Shown here piece after piece: positions 23,220 through 30,967 of a DNA stretch of 30,967 nt. A program made the position numbers and the translations under genes. The stretch is from Planctomycetota bacterium (GTDB taxonomy: Bacteria > Planctomycetota > PUPC01 > JACPCR01). The notes under the pieces are model-generated. The model was not told the DNA's origin. It worked only from the letters and a program-made list of their open reading frames with translations, and ran no database searches. The stretch lies in the NCBI GenBank assembly GCA_030740295.1, contig JASLXP010000563.1, forward strand, positions 1 to 30,967. Direction: 5' to 3'. Numbering within the stretch: the first letter of the stretch is position 1; every line of letters begins with the position of its first letter.

Positions 23220-25538
23220 CTACTTCTTTTTCTCGGCTTGGAGCAGTTTCTTCCAGGCATCATCCTTGAGCGCATCGTCGATGCTGCCGGGCAGGTCGAC
23301 AAAAATGGAATTGTCACCGCCTGTCACGATGCCGCTGTTTGGCTTCTTTTGGAAGCTGTCTTCCTGGCCGCCAGCATCGACGAAGAACGAGAGTGACTTT
23401 CCGCCGTGGTAGGAATTTCCGCCCGCCCGGGCCTGGTCCGTATAAAGATAGGTGTCCTTGCCTTGCTTATCGATGAAGAGGGCCCAGCCGTTCATGGCGG
23501 ATGCGCCGTGGCTGAATCCGCCGCCTTCGTAACGATCATCGCCGGCTTCGTCCAGAAAGAGTGCCGTCGCTTCATCCCACGCCAGGCCCTGGGCCACAAA
23601 CTGGCGCGTCTGGTAAAGATCGTTTCCTCCCTCCTCGATAAGCGCACCAGTCGCCTGGTGGCAGCCGAATCCCTGCGCATAGCGGGAGCCGATGTAGTTG
23701 TCGTCATCCGCGCCAAGATTGGCCAGTAGGCCGAAGGCGTAGAAATAGCCTCCGCCTTGGCAGAAATTGCCCGCCTCGAATCGATCCTCGCCGGCGAGAT
23801 CCAGAATAATGCCGATGCCTCCCGAGGCATATGGTCGATAACCGACGCCCATGGCTTGCCCCCAGCCTTCGAATACGCCGGGGCTGTTGCCATAGCCGGT
23901 GGGTTCGGTCCCTTTACAGTAATACCGGTCATTACCTTCCGCGTCGAGGATCAGCCCCAGACCTCCTGACAATCCGACGCCTTGAGAAGTGTCGTGAGAT
24001 TCGTATCGATCATTGCCCTTCAAGTCGGCCAGAATGCCGGCGCCCCAGTGGCCCACGCCCTGATTCATTTCAAGGCCCCGATAGATGTCATCTCCGCTGT
24101 GATCGTAGAGCATCCCAATGCCGAAGAATCCGCAGCCCTGTCCGAAGCGAGTGGATACATAGCTGTCATTCCCCGCCAGATCCACGAGCGCTCCGACACC
24201 AAAATCGCCGCATCCCTGACGGAAGGGCTCGTGAGTTTCGTAGGCGTCGTCGCCTTCGTAATCGACGATAACAGCGGAAGGGATCTCTCCCCAGATAGAG
24301 GTGGCAAGATTGTTTGCATATACATCGTCACCTCCGAGGTCGTAAATGGCTGCATATTGATTGCCCTGGTACCTTGAGCGCGCTTTCCCGCCGATGAGTA
24401 TGATGCCGTAGTCCGTTCTGAGTTGCGAAATGGTGGCCCGGTTTACATCGATACCAGAGCTTTCGGCAGCAGCTTTCAGCGATTTCAGAAAGGAAGGCTC
24501 AAAGAGATTCGAGACTATCTCTGCCTGACCGATCAGCACCCGGACCTTCAGTTTTGACGCAAGCGTGATGAGCCGGGTACTTGCCCGCTGCCGAGCTGCG
24601 TCGGAGTCGTAGCTCAGCATTCTGGAATCGATATAGGAATCCAGCATCCCGCCTCGATGGCTTTGAATGAACTTCACATCTTCGTTCGGAAGCCCTGCAA
24701 AAGCCCTGGTGTGCCATTCCGCCGCCGCTTTCAAGACTGCTTCGATATACGAAAGGTGACCTTTGAGGTCGGTGTCTTTATAGGCGGGCAGGTTGACTTT
24801 TTGCGGCTCAGCCGCCTGGCCATTTTGAAAATCCAGAAGCGCATATCGGGCCAGGTTCAGAGTGGTGGAAGGCAGAGCTGGCTTTTCCCGGCCAGCCTGA
24901 ATCAACTCTCTGCTGACGGCCTCTACCTGGAAAGGCCCGCGGTGGACATACCTGCTCAAGGCAAGCCGATTGGGATCGGGAAACTCTTCACATCGGTTGA
25001 GCCGCAATTGGAGGTCGGCGCTTTCCTCTTTAATACCGGCCTGTTCAATGAGGTTACGACACAGGACCTCGTAAGCTGGAGTTGTCTTTTCGAGATCGGG
25101 CCGGAGCTTCGCGTTTGGCGGCGTGCCACCTTCTTCCTCGCTGGTGAATGGATAGAGCTGAAGCTGGAAGGAAATGGGTTTCAAAACCTTCTTGTCCGCC
25201 TCCCCCTTCTTGAGAACGTCCATCTTGACTTCTTCGCCCGGCCGAAACTTCCTTCCAGCCTTACCGAATGAATAGCTCAACCGGATATTCTTGCCTTTCC
25301 AAACCTCGCCATCCATGCTGACGATGATGTCACCCAACTCGAGCCCCCCCGCATCTGCGGAGGAATGAGCGGCGACCCGGGTGACCTTCAGTCCATGAGT
25401 GGATTCATATCGTTTGTCCTTTTCAAGCTTGACTGTTTCGACGCCCAAGCCAAGAAACACTTTGCCTCGATAGGGCTCGATATCTTCGGCATGGATAGCC
25501 ACCAGAAGCGGCACAAGAATGACAGCATGTCTGAACAT
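23220..25538 (-). CDS. Secreted PDZ protein with about twelve GDD/GND-Y repeats
   Basis: A 772-residue exported protein. Signal peptide at 1-18 (ending IHA). A PDZ domain spans about 25-120 (KVTRVAAHSSADAGGLELGD is its core). Residues 125-390 are a mixed region of unknown fold. Residues 395-730 hold about twelve units of some 26 residues with pattern G-x-L-x-D-x-x-G-[ND]-D-x-Y, then a Q-G-x-G turn. The regular Gly/Asp/Tyr spacing suggests a beta-solenoid, superficially like RTX calcium-binding repeats but with a Y-centred period. Function unknown. AGAGGA lies 5-6 nt before ATG 25538; a longer reading to 25691 overlaps the upstream gene and is rejected. It is 23 nt downstream of the NPCBM hydrolase gene. 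Confidence 0.87.
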   Translation of the reverse strand: MFRHAVILVPLLVAIHAEDIEPYRGKVFLGLGVETVKLEKDKRYESTHGLKVTRVAAHSSADAGGLELGDIIVSMDGEVWKGKNIRLSYSFGKAGRKFRPGEEVKMDVLKKGEADKKVLKPISFQLQLYPFTSEEEGGTPPNAKLRPDLEKTTPAYEVLCRNLIEQAGIKEESADLQLRLNRCEEFPDPNRLALSRYVHRGPFQVEAVSRELIQAGREKPALPSTTLNLARYALLDFQNGQAAEPQKVNLPAYKDTDLKGHLSYIEAVLKAAAEWHTRAFAGLPNEDVKFIQSHRGGMLDSYIDSRMLSYDSDAARQRASTRLITLASKLKVRVLIGQAEIVSNLFEPSFLKSLKAAAESSGIDVNRATISQLRTDYGIILIGGKARSRYQGNQYAAIYDLGGDDVYANNLATSIWGEIPSAVIVDYEGDDAYETHEPFRQGCGDFGVGALVDLAGNDSYVSTRFGQGCGFFGIGMLYDHSGDDIYRGLEMNQGVGHWGAGILADLKGNDRYESHDTSQGVGLSGGLGLILDAEGNDRYYCKGTEPTGYGNSPGVFEGWGQAMGVGYRPYASGGIGIILDLAGEDRFEAGNFCQGGGYFYAFGLLANLGADDDNYIGSRYAQGFGCHQATGALIEEGGNDLYQTRQFVAQGLAWDEATALFLDEAGDDRYEGGGFSHGASAMNGWALFIDKQGKDTYLYTDQARAGGNSYHGGKSLSFFVDAGGQEDSFQKKPNSGIVTGGDNSIFVDLPGSIDDALKDDAWKKLLQAEKKK

Positions 25539-25561
25539 TGTGATCCTCTTGAAAGGCAAAA

Positions 25562-28500
25562 CTACTCGACGTAAACATCTCCCCAGGCTGCGCTGCCGAA
25601 GTGCCACCGCGCACCGTGGCCAATTGCTTTGAGTTTCAGCTTCTTGATTCCCTTTATCCCGACCTCGATCTCTGCAGCTCTGTCTTTCCATTGCAGCCCA
25701 CGAGTCGCAGCAAGCAGGCGATCATCTCCCCAGACCTCAAAGTTGATGCGCTCATTGTGCAGGCGGACCTGCCTGCCCGGAGAGCCCTCGAGATCGATGC
25801 CGGCAAAGGCGTGGAATCGCTCGAATCGTCCGCCGAGATTGAACTCAACGCTGGAAGGGGCACGAATACCAAAACCCCGATCAAAAAGCTGCACATTGTT
25901 CTCCTCTTTGCCGTCTTTCAAGAATAGTCCACCGATACTGAGCAGATTGCCTCTGAAGGAGCGATCTGCGTTCACGTTGCCTTTGTGCTGATCAATGTGC
26001 GATGGCACGACATCACTGAGATAGATGCGTTCATTTTCGGGAACGCTGAGGTACTTAGGAGGCTTTCGGGCATGGACCAGATTCCGCAGCCGTCTGTCGC
26101 CACGATACGTATGTGCCGACAGCCTCTGCCAGTCCTGGTCAAAGTAACCCACTGCAACGGCAGTGGCAGAGGAATTCGTCCGCTCATCAAAAATGACGAA
26201 ATCAAACCAGCTCCGATTGTCGAAAGGCCCCCAGTGAAACCAGTTTCCAAAACGGTTGTTGATGCCATAGGAGCCCTTCCATGCAGTGCCGGCGAAGACG
26301 CAGACATACCGTTGAGGATTCAGCGGATTGGGGAAGCAGAACTTCGCCCCAACCTGTTCTCCTTTCCAGGTTTCGTCGCCCATCGAGACCTCCTGGCTGT
26401 TTACTCGAATGGGAAGCTGGTCATAGATTCTGCTGTAGACCTGATTCTCTTCGCGGTTGCCATACAAGATGAGGCTGTATAACTCGATATCCTCCTGGCT
26501 GACATCCCTGTCTGACTTGATGCGGCACGGGACGTTGAACAGTAGCTTCCAATCTCTCAGATAACGCTGTGCCTCCGCCCTCAAAATATGACTGGAATCA
26601 GAACTGCCGCCGGTTCCGTACACGAGCATAAAGGGGGTGGTGTACGCGTCTTCAATGGGCCCTTCCAGGTAAGGTCTTTTTGTCAGTCCACTTGCCGGTG
26701 CGGCGGGGGCCCAGATCCCCTCAGATGATCTCCTGAAAAGACTATCGCCTCCCAATGGCACACTCTGGCCATCAATCAGGATTTCCAGCCCTTTGCCCCT
26801 TTCTCCTTTTGGATGAGTATTCCAGTCAATGGAAAAGGCGCGAACGTTGGAGGTGCGGATGAAAAGCCGGGTCTCTGTGGATTCGGCTTCAATCTCAGAG
26901 AAGCGCGCCGGCAGTTCGAGCTCTTGAATTCTAAGCCAGTAGGCCCTTCCATACTTCAATTTCCAAGTCCGGTGACGAATCTTCCAAGGTGACAGATCAC
27001 GCCTCTGATTCCAGACCCACCGCCACTGCTCCGCTATGAAAGCCGATTTGAAACCGCCATGCCCGGCGTTGGGGTCTTCTCGGTAAATCACTTTGCTGCC
27101 GAGACGTCTCAGCCGTTCAACCATTCCGCGGGCGTGACCGACGGGGACTACTCCGTCATGTACCCCATGAATGCAAAATACCGGAAGATTCAGCAGATTC
27201 TCCGCAAACGATATCGGGTCGATTGTATCCGCTACGAACAGGCAGAGCCGATTGAACGGCATGGGCAGACTTTCAAGGGGGCCGGGAGGCGAATCCAGTC
27301 CCCATCCCCAGAGAGCTTCCCAGACGCCGCGGTGGCTGTTACCTGCATTGGGTGCGATTCCGGCAAAGAGGTGAGGGTACTTTGTACCGATGTTCCAACT
27401 GCCGGTACCGCCCATGGAATGGCCCATCATGATGATCCGATCCTCATCGACGCTGTAATCTCGAAGGACATCTTGAAGCACCGCAAGGATGTCCTCTTCG
27501 GCGACGAACATATAGTCCTGGCTGCCCCGACCGTGCGGGCTGACGACAATGGCGCCCTTGCTCAAGAATGTGGGGTGCCCCTGATACGGGCGATACCAGC
27601 CATGGCCGTGAAGCGAAAGGAAAAGAAGATGGGCCTGATCTGCTTCGTAGTCTTCTGGAACACTGATGGAGTAGGTTTGAAGCGAATCATCAATTTCCGA
27701 TCGATAGGCACGCAGAAAGTTTCCGCGTTTTTTCGGAAAGGGATTCTGTGACAAGAGCAGTTGACCAAGCTCTGCAGTAGTAGTCCCGAGGTGGTCGAGG
27801 AATCTCTTCTCGTCAATCCGGCCGCTCCTGACCAGGCCATCTATCTCTTTCGTCAGATAGCCGACATTCGCATCAACGCAATCAGTCTCACGCGGCGAGC
27901 GTCTGCGCAGGTCCTTTCGGGCCTCATCCAATTTCAGTTGCAGTTGATGAGCCCTGTCGGCAAACTCGAGCCGATCAATGGGTGTACTTTTCGCCAGCCG
28001 CTGGTACTGAAGCAGCGAAAGGTCGGAGGATTCTCGCAGACTCGTCTTGCTCTTAAACGGCACCATTGAAATCGCGAAGAGATGAAGCTTGCCATTCCAG
28101 GGCAGGCGAAAGGAGCTCAGCCTGCGGCTATCATCAAGAGGAATCGTCAATCTCCAGATCCTGGCTGTCGCCTCGACTTTCTCCACCAGCCCGGAATTGT
28201 CGACCGGCCTGAAAGATCCTCGCGATGCCAGCGACAACAACCCCGCGGCATCGGGGACTTCCTGCCAATCCGGAACTGTCATCCTGGCCGGAACCAAATC
28301 GCGCCCGTATTTCAGCAGCAGCTCTGTATCGATACGTCCGCCATGTGAGGCGATCAACAGATCCATTGACCGGTAGCGAGACGTTCGATGACGAATCCAT
28401 TGCCCTCTGCATCTGACATTATTGAGTGCCCCTGTCTTTGAAGAAGGGAACAGGAACTTGGAGGTACCGAGCTCAACCAGTTCTCCAGGCTTGGGAAGCC

Positions 28501-28780
28501 CGGACGAAGAATAAGACATGCCCGGCATGTAAAGGGGATTCTTCGATCTGTTCAGATTACCGTCGCGTGGTCGCTCTGCTCGGGCGATGCCATCGTTATT
28601 GAGGAGCGACAGGATATCAATCGGCACGATCTGCTTGTCACGCCACCTGTAGCTTTTCCAAACGACCCGGGGCACACCGTACAGCTTGACCAGGACAGTG
28701 GCCAGAATCACCAGGGCAAGAATGCTGTATAGGATAATCCGGCGTCGGTCAAGAAATGAGGAAACCATATTCTGTTTCAT
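25562..28780 (-). CDS. Membrane-anchored esterase-like hydrolase with C-terminal NPCBM domain
   Basis: A 1072-residue protein. An N-terminal hydrophobic segment (about 15-33) should anchor it in the membrane with the rest outside. Residues 60-245 look like a beta-sandwich domain and 255-330 form a coiled stretch. Residues 370-590 are an alpha/beta-hydrolase of the polyhydroxyalkanoate-depolymerase/acetyl-xylan-esterase-like type: nucleophile in G453-H-S455-M-G, then D542 (VHDGVVP) and H574 (NAGHGG). Residues 930-1072 match the NPCBM module (YLSDV..., LSIGG, FGIRAPSSVEFNLGGRF, and so on) that binds galactose-type sugars. A role in deacetylating or de-esterifying an extracellular polysaccharide is plausible. 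It lies 47 nt downstream of the lipoprotein gene. Confidence 0.87.
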   Translation of the reverse strand: MKQNMVSSFLDRRRIILYSILALVILATVLVKLYGVPRVVWKSYRWRDKQIVPIDILSLLNNDGIARAERPRDGNLNRSKNPLYMPGMSYSSSGLPKPGELVELGTSKFLFPSSKTGALNNVRCRGQWIRHRTSRYRSMDLLIASHGGRIDTELLLKYGRDLVPARMTVPDWQEVPDAAGLLSLASRGSFRPVDNSGLVEKVEATARIWRLTIPLDDSRRLSSFRLPWNGKLHLFAISMVPFKSKTSLRESSDLSLLQYQRLAKSTPIDRLEFADRAHQLQLKLDEARKDLRRRSPRETDCVDANVGYLTKEIDGLVRSGRIDEKRFLDHLGTTTAELGQLLLSQNPFPKKRGNFLRAYRSEIDDSLQTYSISVPEDYEADQAHLLFLSLHGHGWYRPYQGHPTFLSKGAIVVSPHGRGSQDYMFVAEEDILAVLQDVLRDYSVDEDRIIMMGHSMGGTGSWNIGTKYPHLFAGIAPNAGNSHRGVWEALWGWGLDSPPGPLESLPMPFNRLCLFVADTIDPISFAENLLNLPVFCIHGVHDGVVPVGHARGMVERLRRLGSKVIYREDPNAGHGGFKSAFIAEQWRWVWNQRRDLSPWKIRHRTWKLKYGRAYWLRIQELELPARFSEIEAESTETRLFIRTSNVRAFSIDWNTHPKGERGKGLEILIDGQSVPLGGDSLFRRSSEGIWAPAAPASGLTKRPYLEGPIEDAYTTPFMLVYGTGGSSDSSHILRAEAQRYLRDWKLLFNVPCRIKSDRDVSQEDIELYSLILYGNREENQVYSRIYDQLPIRVNSQEVSMGDETWKGEQVGAKFCFPNPLNPQRYVCVFAGTAWKGSYGINNRFGNWFHWGPFDNRSWFDFVIFDERTNSSATAVAVGYFDQDWQRLSAHTYRGDRRLRNLVHARKPPKYLSVPENERIYLSDVVPSHIDQHKGNVNADRSFRGNLLSIGGLFLKDGKEENNVQLFDRGFGIRAPSSVEFNLGGRFERFHAFAGIDLEGSPGRQVRLHNERINFEVWGDDRLLAATRGLQWKDRAAEIEVGIKGIKKLKLKAIGHGARWHFGSAAWGDVYVE

Positions 28781-28827
28781 TCATCCAGCCGCGTGCCGGG
28801 GGTGACTGACCTGTCGGTAGTTCCAGA

Positions 28828-29364
28828 TTATAGAGATTCAACGGGGGCTGCCGCTTCATCTTCTGGTTCTACTTTTGGCTCAGCCGGAGGGTTGAGAGGG
28901 TCGTATTTTTCGAGGCGATATTCCCCCTTCAAATCGAGAATAATCTCGAGTCCATCAGAAAAGTCGAGGTTTGAAATAGGCTTTGCCATCCCGCTCGCCT
29001 GGTATCGAAATGCACGTCCGGACTCCGTCACAAAGCCGCGTCGCAGCCAGCGCCCATCGTAAATCATGAACATCTGCACCTCCGATGTTTCCGGATCGTT
29101 CTGGACCTGAAACCGCTGCTCTTCAATGTAACCCTTGACGAGTTTGTCTTCCCCGACCACCCTCTCAATCTTTACGGGCACTCCAGCCCTGGCGACACGC
29201 AGTGGTTTCTTGTTCTTGAGAATCCCAGCCACATCGGAAGCTTTAAAATTCGCCATCCGCTGGACAAATGCCGGCGTCTTACGCTCGCAGCCGATCTGTG
29301 GTAAACAGACCAACATGGCAATTTGAAAGCAAATGGACTGCTTCAGAACCTTCATGATTTTCAT
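28828..29364 (-). CDS. Putative lipoprotein, first gene of the hydrolase cluster
   Basis: A 178-residue protein starting MKIMKVLKQ. Residues 3-28 form a lipoprotein-like signal with a Cys after IG (LPQIGC); the position three before Cys is Gln instead of the usual Leu, so lipidation is likely but not certain. The mature part is a small beta-rich domain with a Pro/Glu-rich acidic tail. No family recognised. Start choice: a TATAAT box at 29379-29374 sits just before ATG 29364, and no Shine-Dalgarno is present, so a near-leaderless start at 29364 or 29355 is likely. A longer frame to 29415 would start upstream of the promoter. Confidence 0.72.
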   Translation of the reverse strand: MKIMKVLKQSICFQIAMLVCLPQIGCERKTPAFVQRMANFKASDVAGILKNKKPLRVARAGVPVKIERVVGEDKLVKGYIEEQRFQVQNDPETSEVQMFMIYDGRWLRRGFVTESGRAFRYQASGMAKPISNLDFSDGLEIILDLKGEYRLEKYDPLNPPAEPKVEPEDEAAAPVESL

Positions 29365-29373
29365 AGGGTTGGG

Positions 29374-29403
29374 ATTATATCCGCAAGGTTGAGCGAAACC
29401 CAA
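29374..29403 (-). promoter_or_regulatory. Promoter of the lipoprotein-hydrolase-PDZ cluster
   Basis: A consensus -10 TATAAT (29379-29374) lies 9 nt from the ATG at 29364 on the minus strand. A weak -35 TTGGGT lies 18 bp upstream. Transcription would begin at or within a few bases of the start codon. Confidence 0.45.
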
Positions 29404-29410
29404 AGCCAGA

Positions 29411-29453
29411 ATCAAAAGAAAAGCCGATGCCCTGAAGAGAGGACATCGGCTTT
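29411..29453 (-). terminator. Rho-independent terminator of the ompH gene
   Basis: AAAGCCGATG (29420-29429) pairs with its inverted copy (29444-29453), a 10-bp stem. On the minus strand it is followed by TCTTTTGATT. It lies 33 nt beyond the OmpH stop and separates that gene from the lipoprotein cluster. Confidence 0.75.
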
Positions 29454-29486
29454 GGAGAGCTGCTGCAATCTGATGCGGGGCAGAGC

Positions 29487-30086
29487 CTAATTCTCCGCCG
29501 GAGCATCAAGGGCCTCGGCTCTGAGCTTGTCATTCAGATGCTTGATAACAGCATCGGTCAGATCGTCTGTATTTGAGGTGTAAACGACGGAGGGAACATT
29601 GGTACTTGATACGCCCGACAGATCGAAAACATAATCGAGCTTTTTAGTCTTGGCGACCTCGTCGATAGCCGCACGAATCTTCTTGAGCAGGGCCGACCTG
29701 ACCCTGTTGGAATAGGTGCTGATATCCTTGTTGGCGGATCGGACATGTGCATTCCGATCGTTACGATGATTCTGAATCTGCTGCGCTTTGATCTTCAATT
29801 CCTGTGAGATCTTTCCCTTTACTGCCTGATCTGCCGCGCCCTTCAGTTCCGTCTGCTTCGCATTGTACGCCCGGATGAGATCCCGTTCGGTGAGGGCCAT
29901 TAACTGAGCTTTGGCCCGATAACCTGATGTCCGCGTTTTCAATGTGGTGTTAGCCATCTTGGCTTCATCCAAATCATCAAAGATCTTAGCAACACTGACG
30001 GTGGCGATTTTCGGCGCCTGAGCAAAAGCCATGGATGCCGCAAACAAGATACTGAACGATGCTATTCCCCATGCTCTAGTGTACAT
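29487..30086 (-). CDS. OmpH/Skp-family periplasmic chaperone
   Basis: A 199-residue exported protein. Signal peptide at 1-22 (AFA before QAP). The mature N-terminus KIATVSVAKIFDD and the C-terminal LDYVFDLSG...VVYTSNTDDLTDAVIKHLN match the small beta-barrel of OmpH/Skp. The middle (about 45-140) is a long charged helical hairpin typical of its tentacles. It should bind unfolded outer-membrane proteins in transit. AGGGG lies 9 nt before the ATG. It has its own promoter and terminator, whereas Skp often lies in the bamA-lpxD operon. It follows an adhesin-like gene. Confidence 0.87.
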   Translation of the reverse strand: MYTRAWGIASFSILFAASMAFAQAPKIATVSVAKIFDDLDEAKMANTTLKTRTSGYRAKAQLMALTERDLIRAYNAKQTELKGAADQAVKGKISQELKIKAQQIQNHRNDRNAHVRSANKDISTYSNRVRSALLKKIRAAIDEVAKTKKLDYVFDLSGVSSTNVPSVVYTSNTDDLTDAVIKHLNDKLRAEALDAPAEN

Positions 30087-30215
30087 CTAACTGAACCCCT
30101 AAATAGTGTAAGAAAATCTGAATCCCGGGAACTTAATCCCTCGGGAAGAACTCCTGCAATCTAAACGACTGAAAATCAAATCTATTCGAACTGCAGCCAA
30201 TATTGATGAATGATG

Positions 30216-30240
30216 TGCCAGCCCCTGAATGGGGCAGGCA
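30216..30240. repeat. 10-bp hairpin at the predicted 5' end of the ompH transcript
   Basis: TGCCAGCCCC (30216-30225) is an inverted match of GGGGCAGGCA (30231-30240) apart from one A/A mismatch, with loop TGAAT. It coincides with the first 25 nt predicted from the promoter at 30247-30275 and follows the adhesin stop by about 70 nt. No U tract follows on the minus strand, so it is more likely an mRNA-stabilising 5' structure than a terminator. Confidence 0.5.
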
Positions 30241-30246
30241 GGCGGA

Positions 30247-30275
30247 TATATAACGACCTCGATCCGCGTAGTCAA
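30247..30275 (-). promoter_or_regulatory. Sigma70-type promoter of the ompH gene
   Basis: On the minus strand TTGACT (30275-30270), a 17-bp spacer and TATATA (30252-30247) are near consensus. The transcript would begin near 30240, giving a leader of about 150 nt before ATG 30086. The remaining leader (30087-30215) shows no riboswitch fold I can recognise. Confidence 0.65.
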
Positions 30276-30306
30276 TCAGGAGCACTGACCGGTGGACAGT
30301 ATGCGA

Positions 30307-30967
30307 CTATTCGTCCTCCTGATCTTCTTCCTCATCAAACTCGACGGCACTCTTCTCAGCGCGAATGGCGCCGGTCGGCATGATGGACTCCTTCCACTGG
30401 AGCGCCTCATCCAGGAACTGGTGGTAGATGACCGGATCTGTGAAGAATGGGTCGAATGTCACCAGCGGTATCAGACCGGATTGCAGTTCCTCTGCATCAA
30501 ACTGGAATGAAGGCAAGCCGGTCAGGTTGAAGAATTCAAATCCGATTCCTGGTGCGAACAGGTCTCCCCGGGTAATCAGGTTATTGAATGGCGCCCTGAT
30601 TTTCAGGTCGCCTCCGTTGGAGAAGATGGTTGAGCCTGGCTGCAAGATCAAGGCGCCTGCCAAGGCATCATCGACATCGATCTGGATCTCGGAATTACCA
30701 AGTGCCCTGATGTCTGCAAAGATGTCAGCAAGGCTTCGCACGTCGATGTCAATCGTTCCGTCCACAGTCTCTGCTCCTGTCAGAGTTGTCGAATTAGCAT
30801 TTATGTCCAGCAGCGTAAGCGGCGTGGTCCGGCCAATGTTGTCGAAGTTGACAGCGCCAAGCAGTGCACTCAACACCGCGTTGAAAGTCCCATCAACATC
30901 ACCACCTGTGAAGAGGATATTCCCTGAGGTCGAATCGGCGGTCAGGTTGCCCCTCAGGTCTACATCG
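30307..30967 (-). CDS. C-terminus of a large surface beta-repeat (filamentous-adhesin-like) protein
   Basis: The frame is open from the right edge to TAG at 30309-30307, giving the last 219 or so residues of a longer protein whose start lies outside the window. Repeats such as GRTTPLTLLDINANSTTLTG followed by TVDGTIDIDV resemble the beta-helix strand repeats of filamentous haemagglutinin-like adhesins. The end is a non-repetitive region (about the last 100 residues) with an acidic tail EFDEEEDQEDE. No outer-membrane anchor (OmpA-like or autotransporter barrel) is visible. A role in surface attachment or as an exported structural protein is likely; the family assignment is tentative. Confidence 0.7.
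   Translation of the reverse strand, partial: DVDLRGNLTADSTSGNILFTGGDVDGTFNAVLSALLGAVNFDNIGRTTPLTLLDINANSTTLTGAETVDGTIDIDVRSLADIFADIRALGNSEIQIDVDDALAGALILQPGSTIFSNGGDLKIRAPFNNLITRGDLFAPGIGFEFFNLTGLPSFQFDAEELQSGLIPLVTFDPFFTDPVIYHQFLDEALQWKESIMPTGAIRAEKSAVEFDEEEDQEDE

Noticed and set aside
1..30967. tRNA, rRNA, CRISPR array, insertion sequence or prophage genes
   Set aside because: I scanned for T-loop-like motifs, direct-repeat arrays, transposase or integrase motifs and found none.

Overview
The window is a bacterial chromosomal segment with no phage, IS element, CRISPR array, rRNA or tRNA that I can see. The organism is Gram-negative: it carries HldE (lipopolysaccharide heptose synthesis), an OmpH/Skp-type periplasmic chaperone, a C-terminal piece of a large surface beta-repeat protein, and several Sec signal peptides. 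A type I sulfatase, a GH32 enzyme, an NPCBM-domain hydrolase, an FHA/Ser-Thr kinase, HEAT-repeat proteins and frequent TTG starts together suggest the PVC superphylum (Planctomycetes, Verrucomicrobia, Lentisphaerae) or a nearby phylum. This is an inference from gene content; I cannot name the taxon.

Layout. Positions 1-2955 (minus) are one uninterrupted reading frame that runs off the left edge: a secreted protein of at least 985 residues with carbohydrate-binding-like and TIM-barrel glycosidase-like parts. Next (minus) is a secreted peroxiredoxin interrupted by an in-frame TGA exactly at the peroxidatic cysteine, with a SECIS-like hairpin just downstream: a probable selenoprotein. A methyltransferase-like gene (minus) follows, then a divergent GH32 beta-fructosidase-like gene (plus). 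Positions 6257-8754 (minus) hold an aldo/keto reductase, a NarL-type sensor kinase and a DUF2752 membrane protein. Positions 8846-11064 (minus) hold a secreted HEAT-repeat protein, apparently translationally coupled to a 40-residue upstream ORF. A plus-strand MshEN/MinD-like ATPase fusion meets a convergent trkA-trkH potassium-uptake operon (12595-15521). Positions 15667-20548 (minus) run sulfatase, FAD oxidoreductase, aldo/keto reductase, HldE; the last three overlap.

A 37-codon gene for a COX24/AURKAIP1-type basic protein (20639-20752) has its own promoter, ribosome-binding site and terminator. Upstream of it is an FHA-zinc ribbon-Ser/Thr kinase gene, divergent from a tandem universal stress protein (plus). 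Positions 23220-29364 (minus) form an envelope cluster: putative lipoprotein, membrane-anchored esterase-like protein with NPCBM domain, and a secreted PDZ protein with about twelve 'GDD/GND-x-Y' repeats. The right end has the OmpH/Skp gene with a good sigma70-type promoter and the C-terminus of a surface adhesin-like protein cut by the right edge.

The main points of interest are the selenocysteine peroxiredoxin, the short ribosome-associated gene, the repeat-protein envelope cluster, and the MshEN-MinD fusion. No stretch over 300 bases is without a gene; the longest gaps are 30087-30306 and 19069-19264.
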